A stretch of DNA of 64,000 bases from Maricaulis sp. (lineage in GTDB: Bacteria; Pseudomonadota; Alphaproteobacteria; Caulobacterales; Maricaulaceae): the NCBI RefSeq assembly GCF_017643475.1, contig NZ_JAEPNI010000003.1:124001-188000 (forward strand), in the 5' to 3' direction. The position numbers and the translations under genes were made by a program. Of the stretch, positions 26,701 to 35,750 are shown piece by piece. Numbering within the stretch: position 1 is the first letter of the stretch; every line of letters starts with the position of its first letter. The notes below the pieces were generated by a model. The model did no database searches, was not told the origin of the DNA, and saw only the letters and a program-made list of their open reading frames with translations.

Positions 26701-28581
26701 ATGTCGAGTAAGGACAATCAGGACAACTCAGCTTTTCCCGGCGGCAATTGGACCGAGTGGACCGAGAAAGATCTCGAAACACTTGACCATGTCTCGCGCA
26801 ATCTGATGCAGGCTTCGTTGAAGTCGCAGAAGCTGATGTCCGAGGTCGTGGCCAAAGCCCTGGAAGGCGATCCGGTCCTGCCACAGGCAGACCCTTTCCA
26901 TTCCGCGCCTGAATTCGGAGAGGTCTGGAGCCAGATCATTTCCCAACCGGAACTGGTCATGCAGGCCCAAGCCGACCTCATGAAGGGTTATCTGGACCTG
27001 TGGACGAATACTACCAAGCGTGTTGTCACCGGAGATGAACAGGCTGCGATCAAGCCGGAGGCCGGTGACAAACGCTGGCGCTCAAAGGACTGGAACGAGA
27101 ATCCGGTTTTTGACGCGATCAAGCAATCCTATCTGCTCAACCAGCATTTCCTGATGGGCCTTGTGCACGGCGTGGACGGTGTCGACGACAAGACCAAACG
27201 CAAGGTCGAGTTCCTGACCAAGCAGATGACAGACGCCCTGGCACCGACGAATTTCGCCCTGACCAATCCGGATGTTATCCGCGAGACCATGCAATCGCGT
27301 GGCGAGAATCTCACGCGCGGGCTGAAGAACCTGATGGCGGACCTTGAAAAGGGTCACGGTCGCCTCGCCCTGACGCAGACGGACATGGAGGGTTTCAAGG
27401 TTGGACAGGATCTGGCCACCACGCCCGGTGAGGTCGTGTTCGAAAACGACATCATCGAGCTGATCCAGTACGCGCCAACGACCGAGACAGTGAAAAAGCG
27501 GCCTCTGCTGATCGCTCCGCCCTGGATCAACAAATTCTACATTCTCGACCTGCGAGAAAAGAATTCCATGATCCGCTGGCTGACCAAGCAAGGCTTCACC
27601 GTCTTCCTGATCTCCTGGGTCAACCCGGGCCCCGAACTCAAGGACAAGACCTTCGAGGACTACATGCATCAGGGCCTGCTGGCCGCGATTGATGCCGTGG
27701 AGGAAGCCACAGGCGAGACCTCCGTCAACACGGTCGGATATTGCGTCGGCGGAACACTGCTGGCGAGCACGCTGGCTTATCTCCAAGCCACTGACCAGCC
27801 GGACCGCATCGCTTCAGCGACTTTCTTTGCTGCACAGACAGATTTCGAACTCGCTGGCGACTTGCTCATCTTCATCGACGAAGAGTGGATGAAGGAGATC
27901 GAGCGCCTGATGGATGCCCAGGGCGGTGTGCTGGACGGGCGCACCATGGCGGATACGTTCAACCTGTTGCGCTCGAACGATCTCGTCTGGTCCTTCACCA
28001 TCAACAATTATCTGCTGGGTCGACAGCCTCAGGCCTTCGATCTCCTGTTCTGGAATGCCGACCAGACCCGCATGCCCAAGGCGCTGCACCTCTGGTATCT
28101 CGACAACATGTACCGCAATAACCGTCTTGCGAAGGGCGAGCTGAGTTTTGGGGATGCGCCGCTCGATCTCGGCGCTGTACAGACCCCGATCTACATGCAG
28201 GCCTCGCGCGATGATCACATCGCCCCCTACCCGTCCGTCTACAAGGGCGCCAAGCGTTTCGGCGGACCGGTGCGCTACATGATGGCCGGCTCCGGGCATA
28301 TTGCCGGCGTCATCAATCATCCGGACGCAAACAAGTACCAGCACTGGACCAATGACGAATTGCCGGAAACCGTGGATGACTGGATCGCCGGCGCGGTCGA
28401 ACATCCGGGCTCCTGGTGGCTGGACTGGCGCGAGTGGCTCTATGAACGCTCCTGCGAAGACGTCCCGGCGCGTACGCCCGGTGACGGCAATCTCGCCGCG
28501 ATCCGTCCGGCTCCCGGTCGCAATGTGCTTGTTCGCTCCGATGAGGAAAAGGCCAGCCCGAAGCCACAAACTGCCGACTAG
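26701..28581 (+). CDS. phaC: class I poly(3-hydroxyalkanoate) polymerase
   Basis: With ATG 26701 (AAGGA eight bases upstream) the protein is 626 residues, typical of class I PhaC. The catalytic cysteine is Cys348 in the GYCVGG lipase-like box. The alpha/beta-hydrolase core includes PPWINKFYILDL and SWVNPG, with the catalytic His in GSGHIAGVINHP. The enzyme polymerises 3-hydroxyacyl-CoA into storage granules. No phaA/phaB/phasin gene is adjacent, but a ketoacid CoA-transferase at the window start could serve mobilisation. Confidence 0.96.
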   Translation: MSSKDNQDNSAFPGGNWTEWTEKDLETLDHVSRNLMQASLKSQKLMSEVVAKALEGDPVLPQADPFHSAPEFGEVWSQIISQPELVMQAQADLMKGYLDLWTNTTKRVVTGDEQAAIKPEAGDKRWRSKDWNENPVFDAIKQSYLLNQHFLMGLVHGVDGVDDKTKRKVEFLTKQMTDALAPTNFALTNPDVIRETMQSRGENLTRGLKNLMADLEKGHGRLALTQTDMEGFKVGQDLATTPGEVVFENDIIELIQYAPTTETVKKRPLLIAPPWINKFYILDLREKNSMIRWLTKQGFTVFLISWVNPGPELKDKTFEDYMHQGLLAAIDAVEEATGETSVNTVGYCVGGTLLASTLAYLQATDQPDRIASATFFAAQTDFELAGDLLIFIDEEWMKEIERLMDAQGGVLDGRTMADTFNLLRSNDLVWSFTINNYLLGRQPQAFDLLFWNADQTRMPKALHLWYLDNMYRNNRLAKGELSFGDAPLDLGAVQTPIYMQASRDDHIAPYPSVYKGAKRFGGPVRYMMAGSGHIAGVINHPDANKYQHWTNDELPETVDDWIAGAVEHPGSWWLDWREWLYERSCEDVPARTPGDGNLAAIRPAPGRNVLVRSDEEKASPKPQTAD

Positions 28582-28607
28582 TTCCAACCAGATATCGAGT
28601 TGTTCCG

Positions 28608-29492
28608 ATGAAAAACCGCCTCTTCACGATCGCGTCCGCGTCCAGCCTGCTGGCTCTTGCTTCTGCCTGCACCCCTGAAGCGCCGACCATGTCCTATCAG
28701 GCTCGCGTGCTGGAATGTGTGAGGGAGAACGGTTTCACCATGCTGGCCGCTCACCGGGCCGGTTTTGGTCCGGGTTATGCGGAAAACGCCATCGCCTCCA
28801 TCCGGCGCAATGCGGAACTGGGCGTTCTATACGCCGAGGTCGATGTTGCCGAGAGCTCGGACGGCCAGCTCTATCTGATGCATGACTGGACGCTGGACCG
28901 CACCACGACCGGCACGGGCGAGATCCGCGAAACGGCGTGGAGTTATATCTCCACACTCAACCTGGTGGATCCGGACGGGCAGGTATTGGACGAAACCGTC
29001 CCGACTTTCGAGGACACGATCCTCGCTGCCCGTGAAGCGGGGGTATATCTCAATCTCGACCTGAAGAACGTCTCGGAACAGACACTTGTCGAGGCCATTG
29101 CGGCCAATAATGCCGAGAATGAAGTGATCGTCATCGCCTACACCGTTGAGGATGCAGCGCTTTTGCATTCGCTCAATCCTGACCTCGTCCTTTCTGCACC
29201 GAACCGCCCGCAGGAACTGGCAGACGCCGGTGTCAATCTGGACAATGTCTATCTCTGGCTGGGCGTCGGTGAGCCGGATGCCGATCAGGATGCCGCCCTA
29301 GCGACACAGGGTTTGGAAGCGGCCGCCGGTCTCTTCCCGCTCGAAAACGGCGAAACAGCGCTTTACACCAATGCTGCCGCGACCGGCGTGGAAGTCCTCT
29401 CGATCGACGATGTGTTGACCGGGTCCCGCGCCCTGGGCGGCCGGGCTGCGCTGGACCCGCAGATCGAAACCTGCCGCACGGCTGCAGGCTAG
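28608..29492 (+). CDS. glycerophosphodiester phosphodiesterase family lipoprotein
   Basis: The 294-residue product has a lipoprotein signal (LLALASACTP; acylation at about Cys21). A GDPD TIM-barrel domain follows, with the catalytic AHRAGFG and AENAIASI near residue 45, YAEVDVAESSDG, and LMHDWTLDRTTTGTG near 90. Such enzymes release glycerol-3-phosphate and alcohol from deacylated phospholipids in the periplasm. It starts 26 bp after phaC on the same strand and could be co-transcribed. It converges on the ABC exporter with seven bases between. Confidence 0.88.
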   Translation: MKNRLFTIASASSLLALASACTPEAPTMSYQARVLECVRENGFTMLAAHRAGFGPGYAENAIASIRRNAELGVLYAEVDVAESSDGQLYLMHDWTLDRTTTGTGEIRETAWSYISTLNLVDPDGQVLDETVPTFEDTILAAREAGVYLNLDLKNVSEQTLVEAIAANNAENEVIVIAYTVEDAALLHSLNPDLVLSAPNRPQELADAGVNLDNVYLWLGVGEPDADQDAALATQGLEAAAGLFPLENGETALYTNAAATGVEVLSIDDVLTGSRALGGRAALDPQIETCRTAAG

Positions 29493-29499
29493 TGGAGCG

Positions 29500-31371
29500 T
29501 CATTGACGCTCCCCGAACTGCAGCTCGATGTAACGCGCGTACAGACCACCACGTTCCAGCAATTCCGCGTGCGTGCCCTGGTCAACAACACGGCCGTTTT
29601 CCATCACGACGATGCGGTCAGCTTCGCGAACCGTAGCCAGGCGGTGGGCGATCACCAGCGTTGTACGGTCACGCGACACGCGTTCAAACGCCTGCTGTAT
29701 GACCTGTTCGCTTTCACTGTCCAGCGCACTGGTCGCCTCATCGAGCAGAAGCACGGGCGCATCCCGCAGGATGGCGCGCGCAATCGCCAGGCGCTGGCGC
29801 TGACCACCCGAAAGCGTGCTGGCATTTTCTCCGAGCTGGGTGTCATAGCCCTTCGGGAGCGCCATGATAAAGTCGTGGGCATTGGCCGCCTTCGCAGCGG
29901 CGATCACCTCGCCCCGCGACGCTTCAGGGCGCCCGAAGAGAATGTTGTCCGCCACACTGCCCGAGAAGAGCGGCGCATTTTGTTGAACGATCGCCAGGGC
30001 CCCTCGCAGCTCGACCGGGTCGAGATCGCGGATATCCACCCCGTCCAGGCTCACACCGCCGGTGGCCGGATCGTAAAGACGAAGCAGAAGCTGGAAAATT
30101 GTACTCTTGCCGGCGCCCGATGGCCCGACCAGGGCTATGGTTTCCCCCGGTGATACGTTCAGTGAAACATCGTGCAGAACGTCATCTTCCGGTCTCGCCG
30201 GATAGGCGAAGGTAACGCCATCGAATCTGATCGCGCCGCTCACGTCTTCAGGCAGGGCCTTCGGTTTTTCCGGTGCCTCGATATCGGTGTCGGCGGACAG
30301 CAATTCCATCAGCCTTTCAGTGGCGCCTGCGGCTCGCATGACCTCGGCATAGGTCTCCGTCAGCATGCCGACACCCGAAACGGCGACAAAGGCATACATG
30401 ACAAACTGCGTCATCGCGCCAGGCGTGATAGCGCCCGATTGAACCTGGGTCGCACCGAACCACAACACCGCCATCAATCCCGCCAGAACCACCGAAAAGA
30501 TAATCGCCGTCATATAGGACCGTGTGCGGATCCGGCGCAGCGAGGCCTGGAAATTGGTTTCCACCGAAGCCCCGAAACGCGCCCGCTCCTGGGATTCACG
30601 GGTAAAAGCCTGGACAGTTTCAATGGCCGAAAGGCTTTCGCTGGCTCTCGCAGACGCCTCAGCCAGCGTGTCCTGGCTGTCACGGGAGAAACGTTGCACC
30701 CGGCGACCAAACATCATGATCGGGCCCAGTATTACTGGCCCAAGAGCCAGCACCATCAGGGAGAGTTGCCAGTTCACAACCACCATCAAGGCCAGTGCCC
30801 CGCCGGTCGTCACCACCGTTCGAATCGCCACGGAAACAGACGAACCGACAACGGTCTGGATCAGCGTGGTGTCCGTCGTCAGACGCGACAGCACTTCACC
30901 GGTTCGTGTGCTGACATAGAAACCCGGGCTGAGGCTCAGCAGGTGGTTGAAGACGTTTTTTCGCAAGTCAGCGACGACACGCTCGCCCAGCCGACTGATA
31001 AAATAGAAGCGCAGCGCACTGACCATGCCGAGCACCACAGCCAGCCCCATGCCAACCAGGAAGAAGGTCGACAGTTCGGCATTGGGCAGGAGTTCGGTAC
31101 AAACATCCGACGTCGCCGCACCGCCAAATCCACAATCCACCACCAGGCGGAAAGCACCGGGCAAGGCCAGTGTCAAAGCTGCGGCTAGCCCGAGGAAGAT
31201 GACAAAGAGCAAAAGCGTCAGTGGATATCGAAGGATATAGGGCATGAGGCGGCTGAGCGGTTTGAGCTCACGACCCTTCTCGCGATTGGCCTGTTCGTTT
31301 TCCAGCTGGGTTGCAAAGCTCGATCCGCGATCCTGGTCGACACGGGCACGTTGATTTGGGGTGTCAGTCAC
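29500..31371 (-). CDS. ABC exporter, fused permease and ATPase (MsbA/multidrug type)
   Basis: The 623-residue half-transporter has a six-helix type 1 exporter membrane domain (about residues 50-340) with SPGFYVSTRTGEVLSRLTTDT. The nucleotide-binding domain has Walker A GPSGAGKST, Q-loop IVQQNAPLFSGS, signature LSGGQRQRLAIARA, Walker B VLLLDEATSALD and the H-loop VIAHRL. It would work as a homodimer. The substrate is unknown; lipid A, lipid or drug export are options. A long hydrophilic N-terminus precedes the first helix. A hairpin at 31390-31423 separates it from the upstream methyltransferase. Confidence 0.93.
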   Translation of the reverse strand: MTDTPNQRARVDQDRGSSFATQLENEQANREKGRELKPLSRLMPYILRYPLTLLLFVIFLGLAAALTLALPGAFRLVVDCGFGGAATSDVCTELLPNAELSTFFLVGMGLAVVLGMVSALRFYFISRLGERVVADLRKNVFNHLLSLSPGFYVSTRTGEVLSRLTTDTTLIQTVVGSSVSVAIRTVVTTGGALALMVVVNWQLSLMVLALGPVILGPIMMFGRRVQRFSRDSQDTLAEASARASESLSAIETVQAFTRESQERARFGASVETNFQASLRRIRTRSYMTAIIFSVVLAGLMAVLWFGATQVQSGAITPGAMTQFVMYAFVAVSGVGMLTETYAEVMRAAGATERLMELLSADTDIEAPEKPKALPEDVSGAIRFDGVTFAYPARPEDDVLHDVSLNVSPGETIALVGPSGAGKSTIFQLLLRLYDPATGGVSLDGVDIRDLDPVELRGALAIVQQNAPLFSGSVADNILFGRPEASRGEVIAAAKAANAHDFIMALPKGYDTQLGENASTLSGGQRQRLAIARAILRDAPVLLLDEATSALDSESEQVIQQAFERVSRDRTTLVIAHRLATVREADRIVVMENGRVVDQGTHAELLERGGLYARYIELQFGERQ

Positions 31372-31389
31372 TTGGGCCTCAAGACAAAG

Positions 31390-31423
31390 GGGGCTGCGTC
31401 CCTCATATAGGTGGCGCAGCCCC
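31390..31423 (-). terminator. hairpin downstream of methyltransferase gene
   Basis: The perfect nine-base arms GGGGCTGCG (31390-31398) and CGCAGCCCC (31415-31423) enclose a 16-base loop. On the minus strand it follows the methyltransferase stop by about 22 bases and is trailed by CCTTTGTCTT, a weak T-tract. It is probably the methyltransferase terminator, but could be a leader hairpin of the ABC exporter gene. Confidence 0.45.
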
Positions 31424-31445
31424 GACCTCCTAGGGGGAAGGATGG

Positions 31446-32066
31446 TTAGGGTTTGCGCGCGATCACGAAGACAGAATTACCGCTGCCCGGCACCCATTCA
31501 TGTTCAATCTCAAAACCGCCATCACGCAGGCTGTCGACCAGCTGGCCATAGGTGAAGATGCGCACCAGCGGCAATCTACCAATCAGGCGCCCGCCCCACA
31601 GGAGAGGCGCCATGAACCAGAGTTTGTTGCCCAGGCAGGCCGTGCTGGTGATGAAATACCCGCCCGGTTTGAGCATCTCGCGCACTTTGGCAATCGCCGG
31701 ACGCCGGTCTGACAAAAGGTGTAGGATAGACATCCCCAGCACGACATCAAAACTGACCTGAGGTGCCGTAAGCGTATCGAAATCGGCTTGCTGGAAAGTG
31801 ACGTTCTCGACGCCGTTTTCCGCCTTCTGCCGATCGGCGATCTCGAGCATGTTTTCGGAAATATCCGTGGCGAGGATATGCTTTACAAATCGTGCGTGTT
31901 TCAGCGCCGTACCGCCGGTCCCGCAACCGAATTCCAGCACGTTACTGTCCTTGCTCAGCTTCTCGCGGGTCAGCTCGAGCTTGCGCTCATAGGCTGCCTC
32001 ATCATTGATGGGCTGCTGAAAATACTTGGTCGCGATGCGATCCCAAAACCGGGCCTTGTTACTCAT
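31446..32066 (-). CDS. class I SAM-dependent methyltransferase
   Basis: The 206-residue protein has SAM motif I VLEFGCGTGGTALKHA (about 49-64), the acidic ATDISENML after strand 2, and VLGMSILHLL at strand 4/helix D. It ends with SVFVIARKP. The PLLWGGRLIGRLPLVRIF segment is hydrophobic and could bind a lipid-like or quinone substrate. The ATG at 32066 has AGAGAGAT just upstream. It is divergent from a LysR regulator with a shared 95-bp region carrying a perfect dyad, so LysR control is likely. The substrate is unknown. Confidence 0.85.
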   Translation of the reverse strand: MSNKARFWDRIATKYFQQPINDEAAYERKLELTREKLSKDSNVLEFGCGTGGTALKHARFVKHILATDISENMLEIADRQKAENGVENVTFQQADFDTLTAPQVSFDVVLGMSILHLLSDRRPAIAKVREMLKPGGYFITSTACLGNKLWFMAPLLWGGRLIGRLPLVRIFTYGQLVDSLRDGGFEIEHEWVPGSGNSVFVIARKP

Positions 32067-32106
32067 TATCTCTCTCTGATCGCTTGTGTTGCCCCTCTCA
32101 ATACAT

Positions 32107-32139
32107 ATACAAGTATCGAATATACACCGATCATATTCG
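32107..32139. promoter_or_regulatory. candidate LysR-type operator in divergent promoter
   Basis: A perfect inverted repeat CGAATAT-N9-ATATTCG (32117-32139) lies between the divergent methyltransferase and LysR genes. It is preceded by a second small dyad ATAC-AA-GTAT (32107-32116). LysR regulators commonly bind such AT-rich dyads beside their own divergent gene. The assignment to this LysR is inference. Confidence 0.5.
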
Positions 32140-32161
32140 GACATCTGATATACATAGAACA

Positions 32162-33091
32162 ATGAACTGGCAGGCTATCTCCTTTGACTGGAACCAGGTT
32201 CGGGCTTTTCTGGCCACGGCCGAGGAAGGCTCGTTGTCCGCTGCTGCGCGGGCCTTGGGACAAACCCAACCCACACTCAGCAGGCAAATCACCGCGCTTG
32301 AAGAAACCCTGGGAGTGATACTGTTCCAGCGCGGCCATCGCTCGACCGACCTCACCCAGTCCGGCATTGAATTACTGGAACATGTCCGGGCGATGGGAGA
32401 AGCCGCCAACCGCATCTCGCTTACCGCATCCGGCCAGGCCTCTACCGTGGACGGCCAGGTCACGATCACCTCGACGGATACGATGGCAGCGGTATTCCTG
32501 CCCAAGATCCTGCGCAAGCTGCGTGAGCAGGCTCCCAGAATCTCGATCGAGATCATTGGCGCATCGGAGATCCGGGACCTGCGTAAACGTGAGGCGGACA
32601 TCGCCATCCGCCATGCTCGTCCAGACCAGTCCGACCTTTATTGCAAGCTCATCGGGGAGACGAAGGGCGCGCTGTATGCAACACGGGATTTTCTCGATGA
32701 GTGGGGACGACCGGAAACGCCAGAAGATCTGAAGAATTATCCCTTCATCGGCTTCGACCGGAATGAGGAAGCCCTGCCCTATTTCCGTGAAATGGGATTT
32801 GAGATCAGCCTGGACAATTTCCGTATCAGTGCCAATCGTGGCCCGGCCATCATGGCTTATGTGCGCGAAGGCCTTGGCATCACACCACTCACCCATGATT
32901 TCGCTGGCCTGTACCCGGAACTGGAAATGGTCCTGCCCGACAAGCTCAAGCAGCTCGATGTCCCGGTTTGGCTGGTCACGCACCAGGAACTCAAGACCAG
33001 TCGGCGGATCCGGCTGGTGTTTGACCTGCTGGCAGAGGAGCTGTCAGCAATCCTTCACGCCAGCCCGCCCCCTCAAAATATCAGTCAATAA
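32162..33091 (+). CDS. LysR family transcriptional regulator
   Basis: The 309-residue protein starts at ATG 32162. The winged HTH occupies about residues 8-67, with the LysR signature FLATAEEGSLSAAARALGQTQPTLSRQI. The effector-binding domain runs from about 95 to 295. Genes of this type usually control the divergent neighbour, here a methyltransferase, and themselves. The dyad in the shared promoter supports that. The effector is unknown. Confidence 0.93.
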   Translation: MNWQAISFDWNQVRAFLATAEEGSLSAAARALGQTQPTLSRQITALEETLGVILFQRGHRSTDLTQSGIELLEHVRAMGEAANRISLTASGQASTVDGQVTITSTDTMAAVFLPKILRKLREQAPRISIEIIGASEIRDLRKREADIAIRHARPDQSDLYCKLIGETKGALYATRDFLDEWGRPETPEDLKNYPFIGFDRNEEALPYFREMGFEISLDNFRISANRGPAIMAYVREGLGITPLTHDFAGLYPELEMVLPDKLKQLDVPVWLVTHQELKTSRRIRLVFDLLAEELSAILHASPPPQNISQ

Positions 33092-33122
33092 AAAACGGGC
33101 GGCTCCATTTGGAACCGCCCGT
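33086..33122 (-). terminator. rho-independent terminator of rplM-rpsI operon
   Basis: The hairpin ACGGGCGG...CCGCCCGT (33095-33122) has a strong GC stem and a short AT loop. On the minus strand it is followed by TTTTTTATT. It lies 27 bp after the rpsI stop and overlaps the last codons of the convergent lysR gene. Confidence 0.85.
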
Positions 33123-33148
33123 CTCGTAACCTGTAAAGGTCGCAGCGA

Positions 33149-33643
33149 TTAACGCTTGGAGAACTGGAAGGAACGACGGGCTTTCGCCTTGCCGTACTTC
33201 TTACGTTCAACAACGCGGCTGTCGCGCGTGATAAAGCCGTTGGCTTTCAGCACCGGACGCAGGCCCGGCTCGAAATAGGTCAGCGCCTTGGAGATGCCGT
33301 GGCGAACCGCACCGGCCTGGCCAGACAGGCCACCGCCCTTGACGGTTGCGACGATGTCAAACTCGTTGACACGCTCAGCGGTTTCCAGCGGCTGCTGGAG
33401 CAGCATGCGCAGTACCGGACGCGCAAAATACTGTTCCTGATCGCGACCATTGATCGTGATCTTGCCATTGCCACGCTTGATCCAAACACGAGCGACGGCG
33501 TTCTTACGCTTGCCAGTGGCATAGGCGCGGCCGTGTTCGTCGATCTGCGGCTCGGTCGGCGTTGCGCTGGTTTCGACAGCGTCATTGCCGGCGTCAGTGA
33601 TGACGTCTTTCAGGTCCTCGAGGGAACGTGCTTCATCAGCCAT
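33149..33643 (-). CDS. rpsI: 30S ribosomal protein S9
   Basis: The 164-residue protein includes the standard S9 core: [59 protein letters not shown] and the basic C-terminus [17 protein letters not shown], which reaches the P-site tRNA. A 35-residue N-terminal extension, common in alphaproteobacteria, precedes the core. It follows rplM by two bases in the usual L13-S9 operon. Confidence 0.98.
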   Translation of the reverse strand: MADEARSLEDLKDVITDAGNDAVETSATPTEPQIDEHGRAYATGKRKNAVARVWIKRGNGKITINGRDQEQYFARPVLRMLLQQPLETAERVNEFDIVATVKGGGLSGQAGAVRHGISKALTYFEPGLRPVLKANGFITRDSRVVERKKYGKAKARRSFQFSKR

Positions 33644-33645
33644 GA

Positions 33646-34110
33646 TCAGCCTCGTGCGTTCTTGGAGTTCATGGATTTGAAATCGATCACTTCAGGCTGC
33701 TGAGCCTCGTGCTTGTGATCGGTACCGGCGTAGACGCGCAGTTTGGAGAACTGCTTGCGAGCCAGCGGGCTTTCTTTCGGCAGCATGCGCTTGACCGCAG
33801 CTTCCAGGACGCGTTCCGGGAAACGACCGTCCAGCAGTTTCGCCGGGCTGGTTTCCTTGATGCCGCCCGGGTGGCCGGTGTGACGGTAGTAACGCTTGTC
33901 GTCACGCTTGTTGCCGGTGAAGACAACTTTTTCAGCGTTGATGACAACAACGTGGTCGCCAGTGTCGACATGCGGGGTAAAGTCCGGACGGTGCTTGCCG
34001 CGAAGACGCATGGCGATGAACGACGCCAGGCGGCCAACAACAGCGCCTTCTGCGTCGATCACAATCCACTTGTTCTCGACTTCCGCCGGTTTTGCGGAGT
34101 AAGTTTTCAT
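33646..34110 (-). CDS. rplM: 50S ribosomal protein L13
   Basis: The 154-residue protein has typical L13 features: [57 protein letters not shown] and [25 protein letters not shown]. It is the first gene of the rplM-rpsI operon. A sigma-70-type promoter is visible upstream at 34158-34186. Confidence 0.98.
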   Translation of the reverse strand: MKTYSAKPAEVENKWIVIDAEGAVVGRLASFIAMRLRGKHRPDFTPHVDTGDHVVVINAEKVVFTGNKRDDKRYYRHTGHPGGIKETSPAKLLDGRFPERVLEAAVKRMLPKESPLARKQFSKLRVYAGTDHKHEAQQPEVIDFKSMNSKNARG

Positions 34111-34157
34111 TTCAATCCTGCCTCAGATTTAGAGCCATGGTGCGAATTCGAGCGCGC

Positions 34158-34186
34158 GATGTACGTTCGAATGACTCAAGCGTCAA
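34158..34186 (-). promoter_or_regulatory. predicted sigma-70 promoter of rplM-rpsI
   Basis: On the minus strand, TTGACG (34181-34186) and TACATC (34158-34163) are separated by exactly 17 bases. They lie about 48 bp upstream of the rplM ATG. The -35 is near consensus and the -10 is weaker. Confidence 0.5.
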
Positions 34187-34322
34187 GCACCCATCGCAAA
34201 AAGCGTTGTTTTAATTACACCTAGCCATGCGGTTATATAATACCGCAAAACAGAAACCGGTCATACGAGCGTCGCAAACTCATTGTATTCGCTACGTGAT
34301 TTCAAGCCTTATGGAGAGCGTC

Positions 34323-35750
34323 ATGTCCCTGTCCCGCCGTCACTTTTTGCAGCAAGCTGCAGCAACCTCGATTGCCTTCACCGGACTGTCGGCCTGTCAG
34401 ACAATGCGTGGCACGGCTCACGCCCCGCTGGACAATCTCGAACAGGCCTACACGAACATGATCAATCCGCATGGGCCTCTACGACGAGACCCAGCCGGAT
34501 TGTTCGACCTGCCTGACGGTTTTTCCTACCGGGTCCTGTCGACCATGGGTGAAGAAATGTCCGACGGGCTGTTGGCCGCGGGAGATTTTGACGGCATGGG
34601 CTGTTTTGCGCGCCCTGACGGCTTGCTCACTCTCGTTCGAAATCACGAGCTTCGACAGGACCAATATACCAAGTCCGCCTTTGCATCGGATGCATCCCGG
34701 CTGGATCGTATTGATCGCTCGCGGGTCTGGGACTGGACCGAGGATGGTCGTCCCCACCTAGGTGGCACCACCCATCTGATCGTCAACCCGGACACGCTTC
34801 GGGTCGAACGCAGTTTCATGTCGCTGGCAGGAACCAATAACAACTGCGCTGGCGGTGTGACGCCCTGGGGCAGCTGGATCACCTGTGAAGAAACCGAGAT
34901 GAATGCGGGCCCGGATGCCCGGGTCGAGCATGGTTATAATTTCGAGGTCCCCTCCTCGGCCACAGGCCTCATCCAGCCTGTGCCGCTCAAGGCCATGGGC
35001 CGTTTTCGCCATGAAGCAGTGGCGGTTGATCCGGCTAGCGGTGTCGTGTTCCAGACCGAGGACCAGCGCGGCACCTCCCTCTTCTATCGCTTCCTACCCG
35101 ATGTGCCCGGCGAACTGGCCCGCGGTGGACGTCTGCAGGCACTCGCGGTACGCGGTCAGCCCGGCGCCGACCTCCGCAATTGGGACATGCAGTCACTCGC
35201 CCAGGGCGCTTCAGTTCAGGTGTATTGGATCGATCTGGACGATGTCGAGGCGCCGGACGCGGATCTTGCCGAACGTGGCCATGCAGCCGGCGCGGCGCGC
35301 TTCACACGCGGCGAAGGGCTCTGGTGGGGCAATGGGGAATGTTATTTCACCTGCACGGATGGCGGTCCGGCACGCATCGGCCAGATCTGGCGATACCGCC
35401 CGAGCCGTTTTGAAGGCCGTCCCGGAGAAGCCGGTGAGCCAGGTGAGCTCACGCTTTTCCTCGAGAGCACGGATGATCGCATCATGGAATATTGCGACAA
35501 TATCTGCGTCGCGCCTTGGGGTGACCTCATTGTCGTGGAAGACGGAGATGCCGATCAATACATCCGCGGCGTGACGCCGTCCGGTGAGGTGTATACGATT
35601 GGCAGAAATGCCGATATCGGCCCTGATGGCGAAAAAAGTGAGATTACCGGACCATGTTTCAGTCCCGATGGTTTGACCCTGTTCTTCAACGTTCAACGAA
35701 ATCCCGGGCGGACCTTCGCCGTCCGCGGTCCCTGGCGCGTGCGAGCCTGA
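34323..35750 (+). CDS. PhoX-like (DUF839) phosphatase family protein, Tat-exported
   Basis: The 475-residue protein starts at ATG 34323 behind GGAGAG, giving the twin-arginine signal MSLSRRHFLQQAAATS followed by LSACQ. The DUF839/PhoX body has LPDGFSYRVLSTMGEEMSDG, LVRNHEL, AGTNNNCAGGVTPWGSWITCEE, EAVAVDPASGVVFQTED, GEGLWWGNGECYFTCTDGG and the typical end NPGRTFAVRGPW. PhoX enzymes are calcium/iron phosphatases that free phosphate from organic esters. A phytase-like lipoprotein gene overlaps its last 97 bases, suggesting a phosphate-scavenging pair. Confidence 0.87.
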   Translation: MSLSRRHFLQQAAATSIAFTGLSACQTMRGTAHAPLDNLEQAYTNMINPHGPLRRDPAGLFDLPDGFSYRVLSTMGEEMSDGLLAAGDFDGMGCFARPDGLLTLVRNHELRQDQYTKSAFASDASRLDRIDRSRVWDWTEDGRPHLGGTTHLIVNPDTLRVERSFMSLAGTNNNCAGGVTPWGSWITCEETEMNAGPDARVEHGYNFEVPSSATGLIQPVPLKAMGRFRHEAVAVDPASGVVFQTEDQRGTSLFYRFLPDVPGELARGGRLQALAVRGQPGADLRNWDMQSLAQGASVQVYWIDLDDVEAPDADLAERGHAAGAARFTRGEGLWWGNGECYFTCTDGGPARIGQIWRYRPSRFEGRPGEAGEPGELTLFLESTDDRIMEYCDNICVAPWGDLIVVEDGDADQYIRGVTPSGEVYTIGRNADIGPDGEKSEITGPCFSPDGLTLFFNVQRNPGRTFAVRGPWRVRA

